A DNA stretch of 10,192 bases from an uncultured Bacteroides sp. (GCA_900557355.1 USSR01000200.1:1-10192), one strand, 5' to 3'; positions 1 to 8,229 are shown, counted from the stretch's first letter. Made by a program: numbers and translations. The notes: generated by a model not told the origin, from the sequence alone.

Positions 1-99
1 ATATTTTGCCAGTGGCTTCTCCCTTTCCGACAAGTTCGACTATAGCCATTAATCCTGCGTTGGTCGTGGCTTTTAATCTTTAATTGTTAATTTTTAATT
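1..99. other. Unresolved flank before the RND gene
   Basis: Too little sequence is present to assign a gene. On the + strand one frame is open from 2 to a stop at 50-52 and another from 3 to a stop at 81-83. Either could be the tail of an upstream gene; RND permeases usually follow their membrane fusion protein. On the - strand an ATG at 49-47 opens a frame to the edge (MAIVELVGKGEATGKI). That frame starts most codons with a purine, as real genes do, so a divergent gene cannot be excluded. Bases 71-99 are an AT-rich spacer of TTTAAT/TTAATT units, typical before Bacteroides start codons. No clear promoter is seen. Confidence 0.3.
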
Positions 100-3000
100 A
101 TGCAACGTCTCTCTCCTTTCACCCTCATCGTCACCTTTGTCTGTCTGGCACTGGTGGGTTTGGCTCTGGTTCCGATGCTTCCGGTCAAGCTGAACCCGTC
201 GCGTACATTGCCGGGCTTCACGGTGCGCTTCAGTATGCCGGGCACTTCGTCGCGGGTGGTGGAAATGGAGGCGACGAGCAAACTGGAATCCATGTTGGCC
301 CGTATCAAAGGGGTAAAGGCCATGTATTCTACTTCCGGTAACGGTTATGGCTCGATAACGGTAGATTTGGATAAACATGCGGATGTGGATGCAGTACGTT
401 TTGAAGCTTCCACAATCATTCGACAGACGTGGTCGCAATTACCTTCCGGAGTGAGCTATCCGTATATCGATATGAAAGTACCCGATGAGAATGCATCCCG
501 CCCGTTTCTTTCGTTTACACTGAATGCACCCTCCACGCCTATACTGATACAACAATATGCAGAAGAGCATATCAAGCCCCGATTGGCTCAACTTCAAGGC
601 ATTTATAAGATTGATTTAAGTGGCGCTACTCCGATGGAGTGGCGGTTGGAGTATGACAGTGAACAACTACGGACCTTGGGTGTCAGTATCTCAGATATCC
701 GTCAGGCCATCCAGTTACACTATAATAAGGAGTTTCTGGGTACGCACAACATGGATACGCCCGAAGGCAAACAATGGATACGCTTGGTGTTGGTGCCGGA
801 TGGAGTCAGTGGGCGGTTCGATCCTTCGGATATCACTGTGACGGCTTCCGACGGAAAAATCATCCACTTGGATGAACTCGTGAAGGTGGCTCATGTGGAA
901 GAAGATCCTCAAAGTTATTATCGTATCAATGGTTTGAATTCCATTTATATGTCGATCACAGCGGTGGAAACTGCCAATCAGTTGCAATTGAGCAATGAAG
1001 TAATGGCGGAAATGGAAGATATACGCCTGACATTGCCTCCCGGCTATGAGGTGCATACCAGTTATGATGCTACGGAATATATTCGTGAAGAACTTAATAA
1101 AATTTATTTCCGTACCGGATTGACAGTACTTATTTTGCTGGTGTTTGTCTGGATTATCACATTGAATCTGAAATATCTGCTTCTCATAGTTACCAGCTTG
1201 GCAATAAACATTGCCGTTGCAGTTATTTTCTACTATATGTTCGGTCTGGAGATGCAATTGTATTCATTGGCAGGGATTACTGTGTCCTTGAATCTTGTGA
1301 TAGACAGTACTATCGTTATGACCGACCATATCTTGCACCGGCGTAATCTGAAAGCATTCATGTCTGTGCTGGCGGCTACTTTGACCACGATGGGGGCTTT
1401 AGTCATCATTTTCTTTCTGGACGAGAAGATCCGGCTGAATTTGCAGGATTTTGCTGCTGTAGTGATTATTAACCTGGCAGTTTCTCTTTTTGTTGCTCTT
1501 TTCTTTGTACCGGCTATGATTGAAAAGATTAGTTTGGTGAAGAAATCTTCAAAGAAGACCTTGCGGCACAAAAACAGGCGAATGTTATTTCGTCCTTATC
1601 AGTGGTTGCAGAATGCGAAGCAATGGGTGCACCAACATATACGTATTCGCAGGTTGACTGTTTATTTTACCCATTTCTATCAGGCGCTTATTCGTTTTCT
1701 TCTCCGTTGGCGGGTGGCGGTGTGCGTTGTGCTGTTGTTGGGGTTCGGATTGCCGGTCTTCCTTCTTCCTGAGAAGTTGGAAGGAGAAGGAAAATGGGAC
1801 TAAAGGTATAATAAGACATTGGGATCTTCTACCTATAAGGAAAAAGTGAAACCTATAGTGGATAAGGCTTTAGGCGGAAGCTTACGGCTGTTCGTTCAGA
1901 AGGTATACGAAGGAAGCTATTTTAGTCGTAATGAGGAAGTTGTGCTTTATGCCAATGCCAATCTGCCAAATGGAAGTACGCTGGAGCAAATGAATACATT
2001 GGTGAAGCGCGTAGAGACTTATCTTAGTGGTTTTAAGGAGATCAAGCAGTTCCATACTTCTGTGTATAATGCACGTAGAGGGAATATTCAGATTTACTTT
2101 AAGAAAGAATACCAGCATAGCGGTTTCCCGTATACACTGAAAGCAAATCTGATAGGTAAAGTTTCCGAACTGGGTGGCGGCAGCTGGGATGTATATGGCC
2201 TGCAAGATCAGGGATTCAGTAATGACGTTCGTGAAAGCGCAGGTTCTTATCGTATCAAGATGTACGGTTATAATTACGATGAACTTTATGCATGGGCCGA
2301 GAAACTGAAAGAAGTATTGCTTTCGCACCGCCGCATAAAAGAGGTATTTATTAAGTCGGAATTCTCTTGGTGGAAAGATGATTATCAGGAATTCTATTTC
2401 AACCTGAATAAGGAACGCATGGCTCAGGAAGGTATTGATGCACAACACCTGTTTGCAGCTATTCAGCCGATATTCGGTAAGAACATGCAGGTGGGTTCGG
2501 TCATGACGGAAAGTGGCACGGAGAGTGTGAAACTTTCTTCACGTCAGTCACGTGATTATGATGTGTGGGCTATGCAGTTCTTCCCGTATGGTGCGGATGA
2601 TGGAAAGCATTATAAGCTTTCCGAATTGGCTACGGTGGAAAAGGGGCAGATGCCGCAGCAGATAGCCAAAGAGAACCAGCAATACCGTCTTTGTCTGCAA
2701 TATGAATATATCGGTTCGTACGAACAAGGTAATAAGATACAGAAGCGGGACTTGGAAGAGTTTAATAAGCTGCTTCCAATGGGATATACAGCCGAGTCGG
2801 ATAGCCAGTCGTGGGCATGGAACAAGAAAGATAATAAGCAATATCTGTTGTTGTTGGTTGTGATTGCTATTATTTTCTTTACGACGAGTGTGCTGTTCAA
2901 TTCGTTAAAACAACCTTTAGCTATCATTTTCGTCATTCCGGTATCTTATATCGGTGTATTCCTCACATTCTACTGGTTCCGCCTGAATTTCGACCAGGGA

Positions 3001-3345
3001 GGTTTTGCATCCTTTGTATTGCTTTGTGGTATTACCGTGAATGCCAGTATTTATATTTTGAATGAGTATAACAGTATTCGCCGCCGCTTTCCGCGCCTTT
3101 CCATGCTTCGTGCTTATACAAAGGCATGGAATGCTAAAATAGTGCCTATTTTCCTCACGGTAGTTTCCACGATTCTGGGTTTCATCCCTTTCATGGTGGG
3201 GACGGAGAAAGAGGCTTTCTGGTTCCCATTGGCGTCGGGTACTATTGGTGGGTTAATCATGTCTATTATCGGTATTTTCTTCTTTTTACCGGTGTTCTGT
3301 CTACCGAGAAAGAAAATACTCAAATCAAAACTGCATAAAGCTTAG
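100..3345 (+). pseudogene. RND efflux permease split by an in-frame stop
   Basis: This is an inner-membrane proton-driven RND transporter (AcrB/CusA superfamily), which works with a periplasmic adaptor and an outer-membrane channel. The two open halves, 100-1803 and about 1804-3345, are in the same frame and together give about 1080 residues, the usual RND length. Half one has TM1 (residues 7-27), a porter domain, TM2-TM6 and TM7 just before the stop. TM4 carries the proton-relay Asp at residue 402 (VIDSTIVM), one Asp as in CusA rather than the AcrB pair. Half two has the second porter domain (SYF, GGGSWDVYGLQ, QGFSNDVRESAG) and TM8-TM12. TM10 has Asn (ITVNAS) where AcrB has Lys. The frame is broken only by TAA at 1801-1803. 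The later open stretch begins with a weak TTG (1819) and lacks TM1-7, so it is unlikely to work alone. Substrate cannot be told. ATG at 100 is chosen because TM1 follows at once. Confidence 0.88.
1801..1803 (+). other. Premature TAA stop inside the RND gene
   Basis: The codons around it read KWD-stop-RYNKTLGSSTYKEK, with normal RND sequence on both sides and no frame change. A single G-to-T change turning GAA (Glu) into TAA explains it. The stop lies just after TM7, at the entry to the second periplasmic porter domain, so the truncated product would lack half of the pump. A base-call error is the alternative. Confidence 0.85.
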
Positions 3346-3423
3346 AGGAAATTCATCTACAGAAATACTAAGGCATACTGGCAGAAATGTAAGTTTGAAA
3401 TGGATGATGTTTATGAAAATCAG

Positions 3424-3431
3424 TATATTTG
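3424..3431 (+). promoter_or_regulatory. Possible -7 box before the TPR regulator
   Basis: TATATTTG fits the Bacteroides -7 consensus TAnnTTTG and lies 25 bases before the ATG at 3457. The nearest upstream TTTG (3394-3397) is 26 bases away, longer than the usual spacing of about 19-21, so the -33 element is weak. The 111-base gap after the RND gene holds nothing else I can recognise. Confidence 0.3.
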
Positions 3432-3456
3432 TAGCATCATACATGAATAATAACCT

Positions 3457-4899
3457 ATGCATATTATATTGAAACTGCTATTGCTACGGGAACGGCTGTT
3501 TTGTTTGTTATTTCTTTTCGGGATGACTGTACTTGCAGCATCTTGTCAGCTCCCTGAAAGGGAAGTTTCTGTTCGTCGCACTACGACTTTAAGAGCTGCC
3601 GACACAGTACAAAGCCCGTCGTTGAAGGGTCTTATCTATTGCTATTATGGTCGTCAAGATCTAAATAGGGGGCACTCTGAGGATGCATTGCATTATTTCT
3701 CGCAAGCAGCCGGGTTGTTCAAACAGAAGTCTTTGACAGGGTCTTATGCCAATGCTTTGCGAAATATGGGGCGTGCCCATCTTCTATCTTCCCGTCCGGA
3801 TAGTGCTTTATATTGTTACTTGCAGGCGCAAGAGGCTGTAGCTGACTTCGATCCCATCTTATTTATGGATATTTCTACCGAATTATCTGTTATATGTCAA
3901 AATGTGGAAGATTGGGAAGAGGCTAAACGGCAAATGCTTCAATATCGTAGGAGATCGGCAACAGACGAACTTCCGATGCGACGGTCTTCTATGATAGGGA
4001 TGTTCCTGATAAAGGAGGATTTTATGAATGGAAGGAAGCGGAGTCTGAGTGCATTACAAAGTGAAAAGTTTAAGATAGAAGATTATCGCCGGTTCGCTTC
4101 AGAATATCAGGAGCTTTATATGGATTGGTGTCGGATGAATGAAGAACTGCAGGAATTGGATCGTGATATAAAGGAGAAATATAATAATGAAGTCTTGAAG
4201 AATGAAAACCAGAGGATTAGGAATGAGTTGCTGAGCCGTAAGGTATGGTTGCTGTCTATCGGTTTCGGAGCAATGTTTTTGGTTGTAATTGGCTTTGTGT
4301 CTTTCCATTTATATAAACGGAATATTCGGAGGCGTATCGAAAGTTTGCTTGCCCGTCTGAAAGAGAATGAGAAACAATTGGATGAAGGAAGGGTGGAATC
4401 GGAAGAAGAACGAGAGCAATTATTGCAAGAGAATAAAGAGTTGTCTCAACAGATAGAAAGGTTGTCCGTCCGGCAAAAGGATAAGGATGAATTGAACTCT
4501 TGTTTGCAGAAACTGAATATATCCTATACAAAACAACTGAAAGAATATCAGGAAATTCATTCGTTATTGCCTGTTGAGCGTACACTTGCACTGAGTCGGT
4601 TATGTCAGTTGCGTTGCCAGCCAGTATGTGGGTTGGTGAAATCGGATGAGGAATGGGGGGAGATATTTGGAGTAATTGATACTCTTTATGGTGATATATC
4701 GGCAAAACTGGATGATTATAAACTTGGCATGCAGGAACGGAGAATCTGTTATCTTATCCGTGCCGGGTTTACTAATGCCATGATTGCTACTGTTACTAAT
4801 GTGACTGTCGATGCTATTGCGAAGTCGAAGCAACGTATGAAGAGCAAGTTTTTGTTGCCTGGGGGTGATACTTTTGATGATTTTATACGGAAATTGTAG
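3457..4899 (+). CDS. Membrane-anchored TPR / LuxR-like HTH regulator
   Basis: This is a 480-residue predicted transcription regulator of a type common in Bacteroidetes. The N-terminus is a hydrophobic export signal ending in LAASC (Cys30), a loose lipobox. Residues about 57-130 hold roughly two TPR motifs (GRQDLNRGHSEDALHYFSQA; RAHLLSSRPDSALYCYLQAQ). One membrane helix lies at about 264-288 (from KVW to SFHLYKR), followed by Arg/Lys-rich sequence and a Glu/Lys/Gln-rich coiled coil to about 360. Residues about 424-475 match a LuxR/GerE-type helix-turn-helix (QERRICYLIRAGFTNAMIA, then VTVDAIAKSKQRMKSK). The layout implies a periplasmic TPR sensor and a cytoplasmic DNA-binding tail. It is shorter than many relatives (500-600 residues) and seems to have fewer TPRs. 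It lies directly upstream of the peptide operon, so it may control it (inference). The RND gene 111 bases upstream is the other possible target. Confidence 0.8.
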   Translation: MHIILKLLLLRERLFCLLFLFGMTVLAASCQLPEREVSVRRTTTLRAADTVQSPSLKGLIYCYYGRQDLNRGHSEDALHYFSQAAGLFKQKSLTGSYANALRNMGRAHLLSSRPDSALYCYLQAQEAVADFDPILFMDISTELSVICQNVEDWEEAKRQMLQYRRRSATDELPMRRSSMIGMFLIKEDFMNGRKRSLSALQSEKFKIEDYRRFASEYQELYMDWCRMNEELQELDRDIKEKYNNEVLKNENQRIRNELLSRKVWLLSIGFGAMFLVVIGFVSFHLYKRNIRRRIESLLARLKENEKQLDEGRVESEEEREQLLQENKELSQQIERLSVRQKDKDELNSCLQKLNISYTKQLKEYQEIHSLLPVERTLALSRLCQLRCQPVCGLVKSDEEWGEIFGVIDTLYGDISAKLDDYKLGMQERRICYLIRAGFTNAMIATVTNVTVDAIAKSKQRMKSKFLLPGGDTFDDFIRKL

Positions 4900-5012
4900 A
4901 GAATAAGGAGAATATTTTGTCCGGTTGATGCTCTTCTTTTTGCTTCAATTCTTGGGATAATGTATTGATTTTTAGTGTTATAATCTATTTGTTTTTTGTC
5001 CAGTATCTTTTC

Positions 5013-5043
5013 TTGTTTAAGTGTAGTATCCTGCCTAACTTTG
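5013..5043 (+). promoter_or_regulatory. Bacteroides-type promoter of the peptide operon
   Basis: TTG at 5013-5015 is followed after 20 bases by TAACTTTG (5036-5043), an exact match to the Bacteroides -7 consensus TAnnTTTG with the right spacing. Transcription would start near 5050, giving a 5' leader of about 127 nt before the first peptide gene. The octamer CATTCCAA occurs at 5047-5054 and again at 5071-5078, next to the predicted start, and could be a regulator site. The rest of the gap, 4900-5012, is AT-rich and shows no gene or convincing terminator. Confidence 0.55.
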
Positions 5044-5105
5044 TTACATTCCAAGTCGGGATGTTAGCTGCATTCCAACTTTGATGCTGATACCGTAAGG
5101 CTTTG

Positions 5106-5134
5106 ATCATAATGGAGTAGCTGGCTATTATGAT
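5106..5134 (+). promoter_or_regulatory. Leader stem-loop, copy 1
   Basis: ATCATAATGG (5106-5115) pairs with CTATTATGAT (5125-5134) over 10 bp with one G-U pair, enclosing the 9-nt loop AGTAGCTGG. The same loop core AGTAGCT and the same TAATGG arm recur before the second peptide gene at 8205-8229, where the facing arm changes to CCATTA but still pairs. Downstream, TACTTAAAA (5164-5172) is also shared, just before the start codon. Position and shared pairing suggest a cis-acting RNA element in the leader. The function is unknown, and it could instead be the relic of a duplicated short coding sequence. Confidence 0.5.
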
Positions 5135-5176
5135 GGATGGGGCGGAGGTTTTCTTTATTGTTTTACTTAAAATTGA

Positions 5177-5416
5177 ATGCTTATGAAAAAGATTTTGAAT
5201 GTCTCGGAAATGAAGCAGGTGCGTGGAGGGGCAGTTCCTTCAAGTTATTGTCGTGAAGGTGAAAAACTGTACACTTGTTCTACTTCTTGGATGAGTGGAA
5301 CGGTAACTCAGGGTTCAGTATGTGCAACAAGTGCAAGTGCCGCCCAAACTGCGGTTTCTAAAGTTCACATGAATCAAGATGTTATTAGAGATGAAGTGGC
5401 TGTTGTTTGTTACTAA
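5177..5416 (+). CDS. Double-glycine leader peptide 1, four cysteines
   Basis: This is a 79-residue precursor of a secreted peptide. The leader MKKILNVSEMKQVRGG ends in Gly17-Gly18, the cleavage signal for C39 peptidase-exporters, and the EMKQV element before it is typical of Bacteroidetes GG leaders. The predicted core is 61 residues with Cys at 25, 34, 49 and 78, the last being the penultimate residue. It shares leader, GEKLYTC, the VCA motif and Cys layout with the peptide at 8259-8492, while the rest has diverged. The core is Ser/Thr/Ala/Val-rich. Four conserved cysteines next to a VKOR-thioredoxin gene suggest two disulfides (inference). ATG at 5177 and ATG at 5183 are both possible starts; the ATGCTTATGAAA arrangement is kept in both copies. 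Whether the product is a toxin, a signal or something else cannot be told. Confidence 0.85.
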   Translation: MLMKKILNVSEMKQVRGGAVPSSYCREGEKLYTCSTSWMSGTVTQGSVCATSASAAQTAVSKVHMNQDVIRDEVAVVCY

Positions 5417-5425
5417 TTAAAATTG

Positions 5426-5462
5426 ATATTTGAGAGAATAGAATATCTATTCTCTCAAATAT
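5426..5462 (+). terminator. 17-bp perfect hairpin after peptide 1
   Basis: ATATTTGAGAGAATAGA (5426-5442) and its exact reverse complement (5446-5462) are separated by a 3-base loop, ATA, and followed by T-rich TTGTATTTTTT. The hairpin fills most of the 60-base gap between peptide 1 and the lipoprotein start at 5477. It most likely acts as a partial terminator or a 3' stabilising structure, giving much more peptide than downstream transcript. A full stop is unlikely because no separate promoter is evident for the genes that follow. Confidence 0.7.
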
Positions 5463-5476
5463 TTGTATTTTTTCCT

Positions 5477-6586
5477 ATGAAAGATATATTTGTATTTCTT
5501 GTTCTGTTTGCTTTGTGTTCTTGTCATAACTATACGAAGTCTAAAACTGTGGTTTGGAATTATGATGATTTCATTAGTGCGAATGTGCGAATGTCTGATA
5601 TCGCCGATGAAATGACGATCATTCAGCCGGATTCTATTGACTATAAGGGAGCCGAAATAGTACATGCTTCATCCTTTTTCTTGGCTGGAACGGAACAAGG
5701 AATATTGAGGTATGATAAAGAAGGGCATTTTATGAACAGGATAGGGGCTATAGGGCAAGGACCGGGTGAATACAGAAGATTTTATAATATGGCGATAAAT
5801 GAAACAGACAGGATTATTTATGTTTACTGTATGGACACCTCTGCGTTATTGTCTTTTTCTTATGAAGGAACCTTTCTTAATAAACATTCTCTTCAACTTC
5901 CTAAAGAATGGGCATGGAAGTTTTACTATCTGGAAGATAAATTCTATTTTTATTATCTTGTAAACGCTGATAGCGAATCAGCACCTTATATGTATGCAAT
6001 AACAGATACAATAGGGAATTTATTATATTCCAAACAGGATGAAGGTTTACATTTTGCTCCAGGGAACTATCCAAGTTTTCCGTCTCATCATATGGGATTG
6101 TTTGGTGATACCATGTTGGTATGGAATCAATATAGTGATACTATTTACCGTATCTCAGAAAAAGGAGAAGAAGCTTTTGCTGTATGGGGTAAATGGAGTA
6201 AGCGGTTGACTCCTGCTAAGGTAGAAAAGGAAGAATACTATCAGTCTATGATGATATATACTATCATAGAAACAACTAATTATTATTTGTGTATATGGCG
6301 TCCCTATGACATAATGAAGGGGCGATGGAATTATTGTTTTTATGATAAAGCATCCGGGAAGTTGTTTAATTCGGAAGGAATTACTGATGATTTATGGGGG
6401 CTTCCTTTCTTTTTTCCCTATAATTATTTTGTAATAGATGGGCGTGAATATTTAGAAGCTCATTATCAACCTTATGAATTATTGGATGCTTGGCTGACTT
6501 CTGATGATCCTGAAATACGGAAGTTGGCTGATCGTATTGATGAAGAAGGTAATAACGTATTGATAAGGATTCGGCTAAAGAAATAA
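5477..6586 (+). CDS. 6-bladed beta-propeller lipoprotein 1
   Basis: This is a 369-residue predicted lipoprotein. The signal peptide MKDIFVFLVLFALCSC carries a lipobox (LCSC) with acylated Cys16, so the protein is membrane-anchored outside the cytoplasm. The body matches the Bacteroidetes 6-bladed beta-propeller (BF3164-like) family by the hallmark GILRYDKEGHF then IGAIGQGPGEYRRF, repeated Tyr/Trp-rich strands, SDTIYRI, and a C-terminus with IDGREYLEAHY and VLIRIRLKK. The frame is open back to 5423, but that part lies in the hairpin and would put the signal peptide 18 residues inside, so ATG 5477 is chosen. It pairs with peptide 1. A second propeller gene (8543-9661) pairs with peptide 2. Such lipoproteins often sit beside GG-leader peptides in this phylum, but their role is not established; immunity, binding or surface handling are possible. 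Confidence 0.82.
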   Translation: MKDIFVFLVLFALCSCHNYTKSKTVVWNYDDFISANVRMSDIADEMTIIQPDSIDYKGAEIVHASSFFLAGTEQGILRYDKEGHFMNRIGAIGQGPGEYRRFYNMAINETDRIIYVYCMDTSALLSFSYEGTFLNKHSLQLPKEWAWKFYYLEDKFYFYYLVNADSESAPYMYAITDTIGNLLYSKQDEGLHFAPGNYPSFPSHHMGLFGDTMLVWNQYSDTIYRISEKGEEAFAVWGKWSKRLTPAKVEKEEYYQSMMIYTIIETTNYYLCIWRPYDIMKGRWNYCFYDKASGKLFNSEGITDDLWGLPFFFPYNYFVIDGREYLEAHYQPYELLDAWLTSDDPEIRKLADRIDEEGNNVLIRIRLKK

Positions 6587-6615
6587 CACGAATAAGTTAA
6601 TTGACATCTGAATAT

Positions 6616-8166
6616 ATGAAAACACTATTATCAACCTATCTGCATGAGTTACATATTCCTTTTACCAGAAGCTATGCCGATAAACTTTTTGCAGAACATC
6701 CGCATCGTTATAACTTGTATGGTTTGTCGGACATGCTATCTGTATATAAGATAGAAAATGCAGGAATACAGGTGGAGGATAAGGATTTAAGAGAATTAGC
6801 TTCTCCTTTTGTGGCGCATGTCAGTAATGATTTTGTGGTAGTAAGGCAAATGTCTGATCAGGCTGTCGATTATGTTTGGCGTGAGAAAGAGATATCTGTG
6901 CCTGTAGATGAATTTAAAAAGCTATGGTCGGGTATCGCACTTGTTGCTGAACCGGGAGAATCTTCACGAGAACCGGAATATGAGAAACACCGGAAGACTG
7001 CATTTTTTAATTCTGTTCAGAAAATAGGCGTAATTATGATCTTAGTTGTTTTATTGATCTTGGGGAGTTGGGAGCATCATTTATTCTCTTCTGTAACAGG
7101 TGGTTTCTTATTGTTTATTAATCTGGCAGGTGTTGGTGTGAGTTTTCTGTTGTTATTGAAACAAGGCAAAGTACAGAGTGAGTATACAGATAAAATTTGT
7201 TCACTGTTTAAACAAGGTGATTGTAACAGTGTGTTAGAATCTGATGCTGCAAAATTATGGGGGATGTTTAGTTGGAGTGAAATAGGGCTCGGCTATTTTA
7301 TTTCGAGTCTTACTTTGGTGGTATTTTACCCTCAATGGATGCCCTATTTAATGCTTGTCAACTTATTATCTTTGCCTTATACAGGTTGGAGTGTCTGGTA
7401 TCAGTATAAGGTTGCTAAACAATGGTGTCCGTTGTGCTTGTCTGTGTTGCTGCTTTTGTGGATGACGGCTGTTGTGAATGTATTCGGGCAATGGAGATTA
7501 CCGACTTTTGAGATGCAAGATATGTTGTTTGTGGCAATACTTTATTTACTACCTTTCTTGGCTTTACATCTGTTATCAGAACGTTGGTTCCGTTCGGAAC
7601 AGTTGGAGAATGTGAAGTATGAATTGAACAATCTGAAAGCGTTAGATAGTGTTTTTCTTTCTCAATTGGAGTTACAACCTCATTATAAAGTAAATCCGGC
7701 TACTTCTCAGATCGTTTGGGGATGTCCGCAAGCAAGGTTGCGTATTACGGTCTTGACTAATCCTCATTGTAATCCATGTGCGCAGATGCATAAGCGTATT
7801 GGTGCATTGTTGAAGGAAATGGGAGATAAGGTTTGTGTTCAGTATATCTTTTCTTCCTTTAATAAGGAACTCGAAAAGAGTGCCCGATTTCTTCTTGCCG
7901 TTTATCAACAAGAGAATTATGAGAGAGTTGAAGCAATTTATAATGATTGGTTCGCTGGAAAGAAATATTTGGGAGAGACTTATATCCTAACGTTTGATTA
8001 TGATTTGGAGTCTGTAGAGGTTAATCGTGAGTTGAGCAAACATAAAGAGTGGCAACTTGAAAACAGATTGACAGCAACTCCTACTGTTTTGATAAATGGT
8101 TATCAATTACCGGATAGTTATAAAATTGAAGATATGAGACATTTTGGAGATTTAAATATCAATTGA
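6616..8166 (+). CDS. C39-like / VKOR / thioredoxin fusion, disulfide oxidase
   Basis: This 516-residue membrane protein probably forms disulfides in the neighbouring peptides. Residues 1-113 follow the C39 peptidase pattern to its end (DEFKKLWSGIALVAEP), but no cysteine occurs before residue 195. The catalytic His is replaced too (SNDFVVV for NHFVV), so the domain is a non-cleaving C39-like one that may bind leaders. About six hydrophobic segments follow. The VKOR signatures are Cys195-x7-Cys203, the same spacing as human VKOR Cys43/Cys51, and CPLC (271-274) at the start of a helix. The C-terminal thioredoxin fold has CNPC (385-388) and the cis-Pro loop TPT (Pro489). VKOR passes electrons to quinone and the thioredoxin domain oxidises substrates. 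ATG 6616 is preferred to TTG 6601, which only adds five residues. It lies 29 bases after lipoprotein 1, apparently in the same operon. Confidence 0.85.
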   Translation: MKTLLSTYLHELHIPFTRSYADKLFAEHPHRYNLYGLSDMLSVYKIENAGIQVEDKDLRELASPFVAHVSNDFVVVRQMSDQAVDYVWREKEISVPVDEFKKLWSGIALVAEPGESSREPEYEKHRKTAFFNSVQKIGVIMILVVLLILGSWEHHLFSSVTGGFLLFINLAGVGVSFLLLLKQGKVQSEYTDKICSLFKQGDCNSVLESDAAKLWGMFSWSEIGLGYFISSLTLVVFYPQWMPYLMLVNLLSLPYTGWSVWYQYKVAKQWCPLCLSVLLLLWMTAVVNVFGQWRLPTFEMQDMLFVAILYLLPFLALHLLSERWFRSEQLENVKYELNNLKALDSVFLSQLELQPHYKVNPATSQIVWGCPQARLRITVLTNPHCNPCAQMHKRIGALLKEMGDKVCVQYIFSSFNKELEKSARFLLAVYQQENYERVEAIYNDWFAGKKYLGETYILTFDYDLESVEVNRELSKHKEWQLENRLTATPTVLINGYQLPDSYKIEDMRHFGDLNIN

Positions 8167-8204
8167 TATATAAATGTTATTGTGGAATATCGTAGGGCAG
8201 TAAC

Positions 8205-8229
8205 GGTAATGGAGTAGCTAACCATTATT
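8205..8229 (+). promoter_or_regulatory. Leader stem-loop, copy 2
   Basis: GGTAATGG (8205-8212) pairs with CCATTATT (8222-8229), the outer two as G-U pairs, around the loop AGTAGCTAA. The 13-mer TAATGGAGTAGCT (8207-8219) is identical to 5110-5122. The opposite arm differs from copy 1 only by changes that keep pairing. TACTTAAAA (8246-8254) is also shared before the start codon. No Bacteroides promoter box is visible in the 92-base gap 8167-8258, so the element is probably transcribed from upstream. That fits an RNA role such as processing or translation control, but this is inference. Confidence 0.45.

Noticed and set aside
715..1257. Long minus-strand open frame opposite the RND gene (also others at 1882-2448 and 4256-4705)
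   Set aside because: These are antisense shadows of clear + strand genes, with low-complexity translations and no family features.
1801..1803. Stop-codon recoding or programmed readthrough of the TAA
   Set aside because: All other genes here use TAA, TAG and TGA as normal stops and no readthrough signal is visible; a point mutation or error is simpler.
1819..3345. Second RND half as an independent gene starting at TTG 1819
   Set aside because: It has no translation signal and lacks TM1-7 and the first porter domain, and the frame is continuous with the first half apart from one codon.
3400..3450. 16-codon ORF (MDDVYENQYICSIIHE) before the TPR regulator
   Set aside because: It is very short, overlaps the candidate -7 box, and has no recognisable motif or partner copy.
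5130..5186. 18-codon ORF (MMDGAEVFF...) overlapping the start of peptide 1, as a possible leader peptide
   Set aside because: The second cassette has no ATG or matching ORF at this place, and the frame conflicts with the conserved stem-loop and the conserved alternative frame.
5423..5476. Upstream TTG start extending lipoprotein 1 by 18 residues
   Set aside because: The extension is encoded by the hairpin and would bury the lipoprotein signal peptide; ATG 5477 gives a standard lipoprotein start.
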